In this document: one piece after another, positions 13,261-25,159 of the stretch
Layout of the letters: each line of letters begins with the position of its first letter
Position numbering within the stretch: position 1 is the stretch's first letter
Origin: Argopecten irradians
Lineage: Eukaryota > Mollusca > Bivalvia > Pectinida > Pectinidae
Length of the DNA stretch: 64,000 nucleotides
Reading direction: 5' to 3'
Assembly: GCF_041381155.1 (NCBI RefSeq)
Contig: NC_091134.1
Coordinates: forward strand, 59,489,467-59,553,466
Notes under the pieces: model-generated
Seen by the model: only the letters and a program-made list of their open reading frames with translations
What the model was told of the DNA's origin: nothing
Databases searched by the model: none
Translations under genes and position numbers: made by a program

Positions 13261-14884
13261 TGAAATGAATGTCTGTTTATCCATATATCTGTAGAGACCA
13301 TAGCCTGTGGTGCATGTTGTTAAATTGCATTATTCATTATTAACTATTTTTAAGTTGCAAAGTTTTGATAAACTTCAATTAGTCCAGGTCAATCAAGGTC
13401 TACAGGTAAAAGCTTTTAGCAACTCCACTTATTGTTTGAAGCAACATCACACTAAAGGAATTATGATTGCTTGAATATTTAAAAATAAACTAACAAAATA
13501 ATCTAATAAAGTTAGATTTTCCGTCAGGTTAGACTTTATACATATTAAAAAAATAATTTTACTGCAATTACTCTGATGACATGAGAATCACATGCTATGG
13601 TCAGCTTATTTACTACTATATGCTATTTTGAACTCCAGTCATTTTTATTGACTTAAAATTCAATGCATAATATGTGTACATGTACATTATACAATGTATA
13701 TGTATGTGATATTTGTGTATGAATATGATTGTATAAGAAACACCAAGGTCTTTCATCATATACACGTTTCTGATTCATTTGATTCAGAGGCAAATTCTGG
13801 ACATCATATAATATGATAGCTGTATGGTTCATTGGCAAACTTTATGTACATGTACATGTACATCACAAATTAAACCAAGAGAGCTGTCTTCATTATCTAC
13901 ACAGAAATTGTATACATAATTGCATATTAGACATTCAGAACTGATAACACACACTAAACAGGTCTTATTTCAACCTCAACCCCTTTCTTTCTTTTTTGTT
14001 TTTTTCTCAATTTTCTGTAATCCTTGAAATCATATAACCAAATGTTTATAGATTCACCAGAAAGTTATCATCATGTTTTCAACGAACATGGAGCTTTTCC
14101 AACATAAATATCAGCAATATACATACATGTATAAAGTTTTATACTCGTTTATGGCGGTACATGGTGATTTTTTTTATCACACATTGATATGTATACATGT
14201 ACACACATATGACTTTGAACAAAAATGCATATAATGTCAAGTTTGCTCCCCGTGCTTATTTTACTTGATTTATTATTTATTTCATTTGGACCTTTATAAA
14301 ATAAATGGTTATCCAAGGCAAGTTAAATATCGTCTGAGATATTTATTTAAAAAGTATCATCAGAGATTTACATGTAGATAACCATTTTTGTCTCTGTCTA
14401 GTACGATGTATCTTGTCTATTTCATTATTTATCGATACCATTATTTTTATATCTGGTACATTTTTGTACAATTTATTATCTAGTCTAGTACGATGTATTG
14501 TATCAATACCGTTCCAACAAAAATCCCTCCGGTGGCCCCCTGAAATTAGGCAAAGCATTGTCAACCGATCGCCGTATTGTAAACACTCAAAATGACCGAA
14601 TGGAAGTATGTGTACACGACGATAATGTATATATATTGTTCTGGGGGACTCTTAAATTCATCGCACAACAAAACATTCACATGTTCATGATAAGTAACAA
14701 GTTCTTCCGTAGAAGTTCCTGCTAACACGAACTACACACTTTTGACTGGGCACGCCATTTCGTTTGGTCTGGAAAGTCACGTGATCGTCTAAGCATTGAA
14801 AATGGCGCGGTATGCATATTCAAACACTCTGAATATCGAATTTTTAATCATTAATTTCTTTTGGACTCGGGACTTTTTGGGTGT

Positions 14885-15079
14885 GTAATTAGGGGAAAGT
14901 TGATAACTTTTTATGATATATGTACACTAATTTTCTTTTGTTGATTTTCGGACCCTGAACGATACGGATTATGCGGCTATTTAAAGCCGCATGATCCGTA
15001 TCTTTCAGGGTCCGTAAAACAAACAATGACAAGATATGGTGTAATAGCCCTAAAAAGTTATGAACTTTCCCCAAATTAC
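14885..15079. repeat. Foldback (inverted repeat) element, copy 1
   Basis: Outer arms start GTAATTAGGGGAAAGTTG on the left and end CAACTTTCC-like CCCCAAATTAC on the right. The core at 14949-15014 is a 66-bp hairpin with 30-bp arms (CGGACCCTGAA...GCGGCT) that differ at two positions around the loop ATTTAA. The whole has the form of a small MITE or foldback element. Confidence 0.85.
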
Positions 15080-16780
15080 AAGTCTAGAAAGTTAAGAGGT
15101 CCAAAGATATAAATATACAAAAAAATTTTTTAGACTTATGCGCGGTCCGACAGAAAGTAATGAGTTAACGTCTCCAAAGCTTAGAAATGCTACTTTGCGC
15201 ATGTCCGGAAATAAAAGTTGTTTACCGCAATGCAGCGAGCTTTGCGGTGAAAGCTCGCCGGCTTAGAATCAACTGCTGATTCGAAGTGAATAAGGAGTTT
15301 ATTTAAGCTAAATATATTGTGAATTGCTGAGAATATTATATGGAAACGAATTCGAGCTATGACAACAACTATGATTTGTGAATGATCTACCAAAACCACA
15401 TAAACTGACTTCTCTTCGTCTCTATAAGGTGAGTGGGGCCCCGAAGGGGAAACAGTTATATTCTGTAAGTGTTTTGTCGCTTTTTGGAATTGGTACCATA
15501 GTAAAATAGAGAATAGAAATCAGGAAAAGTGTTGATAAATTGGGGAACATATAACATATTTAATCTTGGATTACAACAGAAGCATTTATACGCGTTTCCT
15601 TAAAAGATGATCGCATTCTTCAGTGTTATACATGTACGATATACATGTAGCTACTGTTACAGGCTTATAACGTCAGGAGTGTGATATTTTTTCCGATATC
15701 TATTTGTATATTTATGTATATCAGTGATATATATCCTTTTACTGTATGCTATGGATATTACTGTATTAAAGAAGCCACTTTCAAACTTACTTCATCAGTG
15801 CTCGTGTGTGTAAGATTGTATTTTTTTAGACTTACGGTCACTTAGTCACGTACTCGTTATCCTATCTGCTGGTCTTAATTATATAAAATTCACACCAATA
15901 CATCACAAATGGTGTAAGTAAGGAATAGTAATTGACTTTTAACAATATGTTATATATATTATGTCCAATACATTTAGGCTACATAAATTCTGGCACTAGT
16001 ACTATTAGTACCATTATTCTTCACATGAAAATGCCTAGACCTCTGTAATTTAAGAAATGACTCGGAAGTATCTAGTGAGGTTTGATTTTGATAAACTTGT
16101 GTTCAAAAGATGTGTAATTGTTATAAATTTGTGTTTGACAGAAAAAAAAATTGGAACTAGTTTGTTTTACATGTAGGCTTACACTGGAAGATTATTTACA
16201 TACATGTATATACAGTATTTATCTCTGTACATTAACTGACATTTACTCCATATTTTCTTTATAGAATGTATGGGACCTTCCACCAGATGACAGAAGTGCA
16301 ATATGTGATGGCAGCTCGCCCAAAATGAAAAGGGAAAAACAACTACCGTACATGTATCTCTGAGATCAAAACCGACAGTAAAAGATAAAGTCTGTAATGT
16401 ACCCATTATAAATCACAAAGATTTATATATATGATTTCCAATAAGGAAGGACAGATTCAAACTTGAAGTACAAACCTAGCATAATTCTTTACTATTATTT
16501 CCAGGATATTTTTAATAAGTTGTTTCTTCTTCACACAATAAGGATTATTGCATGTTTACATACCTTGTATGTATAACTTTTGAATAATTTATGAACAATA
16601 AACCAATTAAAATAATATATGTCATTTGTCTGAGTTGTTTAATTATGTAGTGTTCATTTTAGAAATGTTAAAATACAGAAAATAAATAGCAAACAAGACT
16701 GTGGCTAGATCAAAGGCTATTTGGGTCAAAAGTCAGTGTCAAATCTCAAGATTTTGGCTCTATAGATATACAGATATCCC

Positions 16781-17177
16781 TTTATAATTAATTTTTCTTT
16801 ATTTTCATACCAAATCTGGCTTTCTGATTGGACAATATTTTTTTTGCATACCGCTATGAAAAAAAAAATCCGAGAATGGCGCGAAACCCCGACGTTATCG
16901 TGATGTCACAATAGAGACATTGACGTTGCGTATTGTTTCGGAAAAAAGAATCCCTTGAAAAACCACTATAATGTTACATTTAAACATACTTCATTTTATC
17001 AAATAGAGTATAAAATTAATCATAAGTATTGATGTCACTATTTTTTAATTTTATCGGGTTATGAAAAAAAATTGTTTGCAAACTTTTGTGAGAATACGCT
17101 ACGCGGATTCACACAGATTGCAAACTATTTTTTTTCATACCCCGTTAAAATTAAAAAATAGTGACATCAATGCTTAA
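16781..17177. repeat. Copy-1-specific insertion containing a palindrome
   Basis: Comparison with copy 2 near 20690 shows about 400 bp present only here. Its right half is an inverted repeat, 17023-17082 against 17116-17176, with arms reading TAAGTATTGATGTCACTA and the complement TAGTGACATCAATGCTTA. No coding capacity was seen. It looks like a non-autonomous element inserted after the duplication, or lost from copy 2. Confidence 0.75.
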
Positions 17178-17228
17178 GTGTAATAAAAAATTGTTGCGAA
17201 TAAACATATTGCACATATATAAGAATAT

Positions 17229-20200
17229 CCATATATCTGTAGAGACCATAGCCTGTGGTGCATGTTGTTAAATTGCATTATTCATTATTAACTATTTTTA
17301 AGTTGCAAAGTTTTGATAAACTTCAATAAGTCCAGGTCAATCAAGGTCTACAGGTAAAAGCTTTTAGCAACTCCACTTATTGTTTGAAGCAACATCACAC
17401 TAAAGGAATTATGATTGCTTGAATATTTAAAAATAAACTAACAAAATAATCTAATAAAGTTAGATTTTCCGTCAGGTTAGACTATATACATATTAAAAAA
17501 ATAATTTTACTGCAATTACTCTGATGACATGAGAATCACATGCTATGGTCAGCTTATTTACTACTATATGCTATTTTGAACTCCAGTCATTTTTTATTGA
17601 CTAAAATTCAATGCATAATATGTGTACATGTACATTATACAATGTATATGTATGTGATATTTGTGTATGAATATGATTGTATAAGAAACACCTAGGTCTT
17701 TCATCATATACATGTTTCTGATTCATTTGATTCAGAGGCAAATTCTGGACATCATATAATATGATAGCTGTATGGTTCATTGGCAAACTTTATGTACATG
17801 TACAGTACATCACAAATTAAACCAAGAGAGCTGTCTTCATTATCTACACAGAAATTGTATACATAATTGCATATTAGACATTCAGAACTTATAACACACA
17901 CTAAACAGGTCTTATTTCAACCTCAACCCCTTTCTTTCTTTTTTGTTTTTTCTTAATTTTCTGTAATCCTTGAAATCATATAACCAAATGTTTATAGATT
18001 CACCAGAAATTTATCATCATGTTTTCAACGAACATGGAGCTTTTCCAACATAAATATCAGCAATATACATACATGTATAAAGTTTTATACTCGTTTATGG
18101 CGGTACATGGTGATTTTTTTTTATCACACATTGATATGTATACATGTATACACATATGACTTTGAACAAAAATGCATATAATGTCAAGTTTGCTCTCCGT
18201 GCTTATTTTACTTGATTTATTATTGTATTTCATTTGGACCTTTATAAAATAAATGGTTATCCAAGGCAAGTTAAATATCGTCTGAGATATTTATTTAAAA
18301 AGTATCATCAGAGATTTACATGTAGATAACCATTTTTGTCTCTGTCTAGTACGATGTATCTTGTCTATTTCATTATTTATCGATACCATTATTTTTATAT
18401 CTGGTACATTTTTGTACAATTTATTATCTAGTCTAGTACGATGTATTGTATCAATACCGTTCCAACAAAAATCCCTCCGGTGGCCCCCTGAAATTAGGCA
18501 AAGCATTGTCAACCGATCGCCGTATTGTAAACACTCAAAATGACCGAATGGAAGTATGTGTACACGACGATAATGTATATATATTGTTCTGGGGGACTCT
18601 TAAATTCATCGCACAACAAAACATTCACATGTTCATGATAAGTAACAAGTTCTTCCGTAGAAGTTCCTGCTAACATGAACTACACACTTTTGACTGGGCA
18701 CGCCATTTCGTTTGGTCTGGAAAGTCACGTGATCGTCTAAGCATTGAAAATGGCGCGGTATGCATATTCAAACACTCTGAATATCGAATTTTTAATCATT
18801 AATTTCTTTTGGACTCGGGACTTTTTGGGTGTGTAATTAGGGGAAAGTTGATAACTTTTTATGATATATGTACACTAATTTTCTTTTGTTGATTTTCGGA
18901 CCCTGAACGATACGGATTATGCGGCTATTTAAAGCCGCATGATCCGTATCTTTCAGGGTCCGTAAAACAAACAATGACAAGATATGGTGTAATAGCCCTA
19001 AAAAGTTATGAACTTTCCCCAAATTACAAGTCTAGAAAGTTAAGAGGTCCAAAGATATAAATATACAAAAAAATTTTTTAGACTTATGCGCGGTCCGACA
19101 GAAAGTAAAGAGTTAACGCCTCCAAAGCTTAGAAATGCTACTTTGCGCATGTCCGGAAATAAAAGTTGTTTACCGCAATGGAGCGAGCTTTGCGGTGAAA
19201 GCTCGCCGGCTTAGAATCAACTGCTGATTCGAAGTGAATAAGGAAGTTATTTAATTAAAGAAATGTTGTGAATTGCTGAGATTATTATATGGAAACGAAT
19301 TCGAGCTATGACAACAACTATGATTTGTGAATGATCTACCAAAACCACATAAACTGACTTCTCTTCGTCTCTGTAAGGTGAGTGGGGCCCCGAAGGGGGA
19401 ACAGTTATATTCTATAAGTGTTTTGTCGCTTTTTGGAATTGGTACCATAGTAAAATAGAGATTAGAAATCAGGAAAAGTGTTGATAAATTGAGGAACATA
19501 TAACATATTTAATCTTGGATTACAACAGAAGCATTTATACGCGTTTCCTTAAAAGATGATCGCATTCTTCAGTGTTATACATGTACGATATACATGTAGC
19601 TACTGTTACAGCGTCAGGAGTGTGATATTTTTTCCGATATCTATTTGTGTATTTATGTATATCAGTGATATATATCCTTTTACTGTATGCTATGGATATT
19701 ACTGTATTAAAGAAGCCACTTTCAAACTTACTTCATCAGTGCTCGTGTGTGTAAGATTGTATTTTTTTAGACTTACGGTCACTTAGTCACGTACACGTTA
19801 TCCTATCTGCTGGTCTTAATTATATAAAACTCACACCAATACATCATAAGTGGTGTAAATAAAGAATAGTAATTGACTTTTTAAAATATGTATTATATAT
19901 TATGTCCAATACAGTTAGGCTACATAAATTCTGGCACTAATTAGTACCATTATTCTTCACATGAAAATGTAATTCAAGAAATGACTAACTTAGTATCTTG
20001 TGAGGATTGATTTTGATAAACATGGTCAAAAAAAAGTGTAATTGTTATAAATTTGTGTTTGACAGAAAACAATTGGAACTAGTTTGTTTTACATGTAGGC
20101 TTACACTGAAAGATTATGTACATACATGTATACAGTAGTTATCTATGTACATAACTGACATTTACTCCATATTTTCTTTATAGAATGTATGGAACCTTCA

Positions 20201-20761
20201 ACCAGATGACAGAAGTGCAAGATGTGATGGCAGCTCGCCCAAAAATAAAAGGGAAAAACAACTACATGTATCTCTGAGATCAAAACTGACATTAAAAAAT
20301 AAAAGTCTGTTTGTAATGTATCTATTATGAACCAGAAAGAAATTATTTTCAAGAAGGAAGGACAGAATAAACAACAAACCTAGCATAATTCTTTACTATT
20401 TTCACCAGGATATTTTCAAATTATTTATTTCTTCTTCACACAAATGAAAAAAGGAATAATAATGATTATTGCATGTTTACATACCTAGTATGTATAATTT
20501 TTGAATAATTTATATGGGACAAGGATGTAATTCCAATTTATGAACAATAAACCAATTAAAATAATATATGTCAGTTGTCTGAGTTGTTTAATTATGTCTG
20601 GAGCTAGATCAAAGGTTATTTGGGTCAAAAGTCAGTGTCAAATCTCCAGATTTTGGCTCTATAGATATACAAATATTCCTATGTGTAATAAAAAAATCTT
20701 GTTGTTGTGTAATACACAGATTGCACATATATATAAAATATATAAAATATATATATATTAA
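17229..20761. repeat. Tandem segmental duplication, copy 2
   Basis: Offset 3,948 bases from copy 1, with only scattered substitutions and small indels over most of its length, including the foldback. It diverges more in the last kilobase, where several small deletions are visible (for example around 19970-20040). Confidence 0.95.
18833..19027. repeat. Foldback (inverted repeat) element, copy 2
   Basis: Same element as at 14885-15079, carried along by the duplication; its hairpin core lies at 18897-18962 and appears unchanged. Confidence 0.85.
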
Positions 20762-21905
20762 ATATATCTGTAGAGACAATAGCCTGCGATGCATGTTGTT
20801 AAATTGCATTATTCATTATTGACTATTTTAAGTTGCAAAGTTTTGATTGAATTAAAAAGGAATGGACTGACAATAACTTATAATTAGTCCATGTCAATCA
20901 AGGTCTACATGTACAAGCTCTTAGCAACTTCACTTAGTGTTTGGAGCAAGATCACACTAAAGGAATTAGGATTGCTTGAATATATAAAAATAAACTAACA
21001 AAATACAACTAATAAAGTTAGATTTTCCACCAGGTTAGACTATATACATACTAAAAAATGAATTTTACTGCAATTACTCTGATGACATGAGAATCACATG
21101 CTATGGTCAGCTTATTTACTACTGGATGCTATTTTGAACTCCAGTCATTTTTTTATTGACTTAAAATTCAATGCACAATATGTGTACATGTACACTATAC
21201 AATGTATATGAATGTGCTATTTGTGCATGAATATGATTGTATAAGAAACAGTTAGGTCTTTCATTATACATGTTTCTGATTCATTTGATTCAGAGGCAAA
21301 TTCACGGCTCGACATCATATTATATGGTAGCTATATGGTTCATTGGCAAGCTATCATGTACATATACATGTACATCACAAATTTAACCAAGGGAGCTGTC
21401 TTTATTATCTACACAGAAAATATATACATAATTGCTTGTTAGACACTCAGAACTTTTAACACACATTAAACCGCCGTATTGCAACCTCAACCCCATTTTT
21501 TCTTTTAATTTTTTTCTTAATTTTCTGCAATCCTTGAAATCATGTAACCAAATGTTTATAGTTTCACCAGAAATTTATCATCAAGTTTTTAACGAACATG
21601 GAGCTTTTCCAACATAAATATCAGAAATATACATACAATAACATGTATTAAGTTTTATACTCGTTTATGGCGGTACATGGTGATTTTTTAACTAATAGAA
21701 ATATATATATACATGTATACACATATGACATTGAACAAAAATGCATATTATGTCAAGTTTGGGCTCCGTGCTTATTTTACTTGATTTGTTATCATATTTC
21801 ATTTGGACCTTTATAAAACAAGTTATATGGTTATCCAAGGCAAGTCAAATATCGTCTGAGATATTTATTTTAAAAAATATCACCAGAGATTTACATGTAG
21901 ATAAC
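20762..21905. repeat. Tandem segmental duplication, copy 3 (partial, diverged)
   Basis: Matches the first about 1.1 kb of copies 1 and 2 with clearly more substitutions and indels. It stops within the block that reads TAGATAACCAT in the other copies; beyond it the sequence changes to the direct repeat of the zinc-finger/YqaJ locus. Confidence 0.9.
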
Positions 21906-21906
21906 C

Positions 21907-22309
21907 ATCACGGTGGGGAATCACGTGGTCTGTAGTTGTGTGTTACACGACTTTTGATAGGGACTAGCATATACTATATACAATTCTGAACACACCGATG
22001 CATTAGTTGTGTTGCAACGCTCCGTATTTTTCTGTAACATTCTGACCAAAGTTTTGAATCGGAGCGACTTTGCTCGAAGTAGGATTGGTAGTATACACGA
22101 ACTTTACCATTTTCGTACGTTTTCTGGGTTTAGCCTGCGTCGCTCGCTATAAATGTGATACCATCCGAAATGTGATAGTCTAGATTCAATTCTATATCTA
22201 ACTTTTTTGACGGTAAACATCATTTTCATTGTTAATTCTTTAGTTTTGTAAAATGATGAGTAAACACGCACTGTTTGTTATTGATGAGTTGACACAAACC
22301 AGTTCATAT
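21907..22309 (+). repeat. Direct repeat, left copy (5' flank of zinc-finger gene, exon 1 absent)
   Basis: Starts ATCACGGTGGGGAATCACGT and matches 24686-25159 almost base for base, except that about 70 bases are missing after TGTTACACGA. Those bases in the right copy (24731-24800) hold the start codon, exon 1 and its splice donor. Confidence 0.92.
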
Positions 22310-22397
22310 TTCGAGTATGGGGATCAATGTATAATGATATATATGTTTATGCCAAGCCTTTAACAAGCAATATATTTATAATGATTTACAATTATAG

Positions 22398-23285
22398 GTG
22401 CAACGCAAACATGAAGGTAAAAAGTCAACTGTCCCTGCAATCGAAGAGAAGAAGGAAAAGGATTTCAAAAGTGACAAATGATTTGAGAATAAACCAAATA
22501 TTATCTGATTTGTTCCGTTTTGGACCTGAACTACCTAGAACGGCAAGTACACCACGACGCAAGCGGAAATGGTCAACTGTATCTCCACTCTCAGTTGTAA
22601 AAAGTTTCAAAAGAAGTAACAAAAGGGTTGGACGATCTCCTGTCATCTTCAAACAAGCGTAGTTTCCATCCAAGGTAATGTCTCCAATTCCAAGACAATG
22701 TTTAATCCCCTACGAGAATCAAAGTGTCAGTTTCCAGAGGGTTATTTTCTCCGGAAACAAGCCACTTAGATGAATCCTTTTCAGAAATTGGACAAGATTC
22801 AGAGAGTGAGCATGTCGAACTCCAGAAAGTTTCAGAGCAATATGTTACTAATGACCATGAAGAAAATGACAAAGAAATAGCAGAAATATCCGAGGAAATG
22901 GTAAAAGTATTACCTGAAGTGATGAAAGAGCTTTGTAAAGTCGACGGGCTACCTAAAACAATGCTTAAATTCTTTCAGCAAGTAAAATCAAAGGCATTTC
23001 CGCTGGATAACATGGCGTTTGTGTTGTGGTGTGAAGTAGTAAAGTGGTTCGACAGTAAGTCATCAACTATGATGCGGTACTCGAAGGAAACTAAACTCTT
23101 TTGGAAGCTTGGATGGAGGATGTTTGGTGGGAGATTTTTACATTTTATGGGAGGATACAAAAGCCACGGAAACATTCTTGAGAAGCTATCCAATCTAGGA
23201 CATTATTCTCCAGATGCTTCAGAGATAAACTTTGCTGTACCAAATGAAAAGACTCTTAGAAATTTTGACCCGTATGTTGTTGCGG
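22398..23285 (+). pseudogene. N-terminal part of a zinc-finger/YqaJ-type gene, left piece
   Basis: After an acceptor-like TACAATTATAG at 22397, a Lys/Arg-rich frame runs to 22662 (NQILSDLFRFGPELPRT...). From 22724 a second frame gives an acidic stretch (EISEEMVKVLPEVMKEL), then FPLDNMAFVLWCEVVKWF, LFWKLGWRMFGGRFLHFMGG and EINFAVPNEKTLRNFDPY, ending at a good donor, GCGG|GTGAGT, after 23285. I recall similar stretches upstream of a YqaJ-like nuclease domain in unnamed invertebrate proteins that look transposon-linked; the family name is uncertain. The matching downstream half is not on this strand but inverted at 31.5-27.5 kb, so this piece is probably not functional. The two frames are not continuous, so there is a short intron or a frame break near 22670-22720. 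Confidence 0.6.
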
Positions 23286-24685
23286 GTGAGTGAAGACCTG
23301 GCATTTTTAGGTCATCTGACCGAAGGTCAGTATGACCTATTGTCATCGTGTTTTGTCCGTCGTCGTGCGCCGTACGCCATCCACCGTCCGCCGTCCACCG
23401 TCCGCCGTGCGCCGTGCGTCGTGCGTAAGACTATTTATACAAAAGCCTACTCCTCCTTCATCCTTGGATGGATTTCATCCATATTTGGTTTTAAACATCA
23501 TTTGGGAAGGACAATCATATTTTATATAAATGAGCCTGGTCCGACCTCTAGGGGCTGAAGGGTGGGGCCCCAAAAGGACAATTTTTTTTAATTTAAGCTT
23601 TAAAATCCTACTCCTCCTTCATCCTTGAGTTGATTTCATCCATATTTGGTGTGAAACTTCATTAAAGAAAGCCAATCATATTTAATATAAATGAGCCTGG
23701 TCCGACCCCTGGGGTCAGAGGGGCGGGGCCCCAAAAGGGCAAATTTTCTTAATTTTAGCTTTAAAATCCCACTCCTCCTTCATCCTTGGATGGGTTTCAT
23801 TCACATTTGGTGTGAAACATTATTGGGGAAGGGCAATCATATTTTATATAAATGAGCCTGGTCCGACCCCTAGGGGCTGAGGGGTGGGGCCCCAAAAGGG
23901 CAAATTTTCTTATTTTAGCTTAAAATTCTACTCCTCCTTCATCCTTGGATTGATTTCATCTATATTTGGTGTTAAACATCATTGAGGAAGGACAATCATA
24001 TTTTATATAAATGAGCCTGGTCCGACCCCTAGGCTCAGAGGGGCGGGGCCCCAAAAGGGCAAATTTTCTTAATTTTAGCTTTAAAATCCTACTCCTCCTT
24101 CATCCTTGGATGGATTTCGTCCACATTTGGTGTGAAACAAATTTTGGGGAAGGGCAATAATATTTTATATAAATGAGTCTGGTCCGACCCCTAGGGGCTG
24201 AGGGGTGAGGCCCCAAAGGGGCTAATTTTCTTAATTTTAGCTGGCCCACTTCCTGTTTTAAGGTTTCAGTCTCCGATCTCAATGAAAATTGGTTTATAGG
24301 GGTGTTAATTGATGCCGAACAACAAACAAACATTTTCGTAAAGATTTTGGTATTCCAAGATGGCCGCTGGCCCACTTCCTGTTTTCGGGTTTTGTCTCCA
24401 ATTTCAATGGAAATTGGTCTATAGGGGTTTTAATTGATTCAGAAGGGGGAACTTTAGGTTAGGACAATCATATTTCATAAAGGACCGAGCTAAGACCCAT
24501 GGGGATAGTACGGTGGAGGTCCAAAATGGGAGCTTTGCTGAAATTTGGCTTTAAAATCTGACTCCTCCTTATATTAATCCTTGAATGGGTTACAACCATA
24601 TACGGATGAAAGGCTACCAAGTTTGTTCAACAAATGACATTTACCTATTTTAGAAACTTACATATTCAACTAAGGTGTTCCTTGT
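23216..24685 (+). repeat. Left inverted arm: exon end plus about 165-bp tandem units
   Basis: Inverted partner of 31569-33289. It opens with the last about 70 coding bases of the left gene piece, then AGGTCATCTGACC..., a CGTCCGCCGT-rich stretch, and about five tandem units of roughly 165 bp with blocks TCCTCCTTCATCCTTGG, AATGAGCCTGGTCCGACC and GGGGCCCCAAAAGG. It ends with GGTGTTCCTTGTAT, immediately followed by the right copy of the direct repeat. The unit family resembles intronic repeats I recall from bivalves. Confidence 0.9.
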
Positions 24686-25159
24686 ATCACGGTGGGGAAT
24701 CACGTGGTATGTAGTTGGTGTGTTACACGATTAGAAAATGGCGGCCGCCAGCAGTTCGGACAGAAAAAGAGGTAAGTCACCGAAAATATTCTTTATATCA
24801 ACTTTTGATAGGGACGAGCATATACTATATACAATTCTGAACACACCGATGCATTAGTTGTGTTGCAACGCTCCGTATTTTTCTGTAACATTCTGACCAA
24901 AGTTTTGAATCGAAGCGACTTTGCTCGAAGTAGGATTGGTAGTATCCACGAACTTTACCATTTTCGTACGTTTTCTGGGTTTAGCCTGCGTCGCTCGCTA
25001 TAAATGTGATACCATCCGAAATGTGATAGTCTAGATTCAATTCTATATCTAACTTTTCTGACGGTAAACATCATTTTCATTGTTAATTCTTTAGTTTTGT
25101 AAAATGATGAGTAAACACGCACTGTTTGTTATTGATGAGTTGACACGAACTAGTTCATG
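24686..25159 (+). repeat. Direct repeat, right copy (5' flank with exon 1)
   Basis: Partner of 21907-22309. This copy keeps the about 70 bases with the start codon. AAAATGGCGGC across the start codon fits the YY1 consensus, a common feature of TATA-less metazoan promoters. Confidence 0.9.

Larger units (their letters stand above)
13281..17228. repeat. Tandem segmental duplication, copy 1 (3,948 bp)
   Basis: The sequence starting CCATATATCTGTAGAGACCA recurs at 17229 with nearly the same sequence throughout and again, shorter and more diverged, at about 20762. Short open frames inside (for example at 14343-14564, 14498-14725 and 14889-15074) recur in copy 2 simply because the DNA is duplicated; none has a recognisable domain. 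Copy 1 alone has an extra block at 16781-17177. Confidence 0.95.

Noticed and set aside
13653-19022. Paired small open frames found identically in two places (for example 14343-14564 and 18291-18512)
   Set aside because: They are the same DNA duplicated; no domain, splice context or protein-like constraint is visible.
22425-22673. Minus-strand open frame of 82 codons opposite the Lys/Arg-rich exon
   Set aside because: Shadow frame; the plus strand has the acceptor and the link to the downstream exon.
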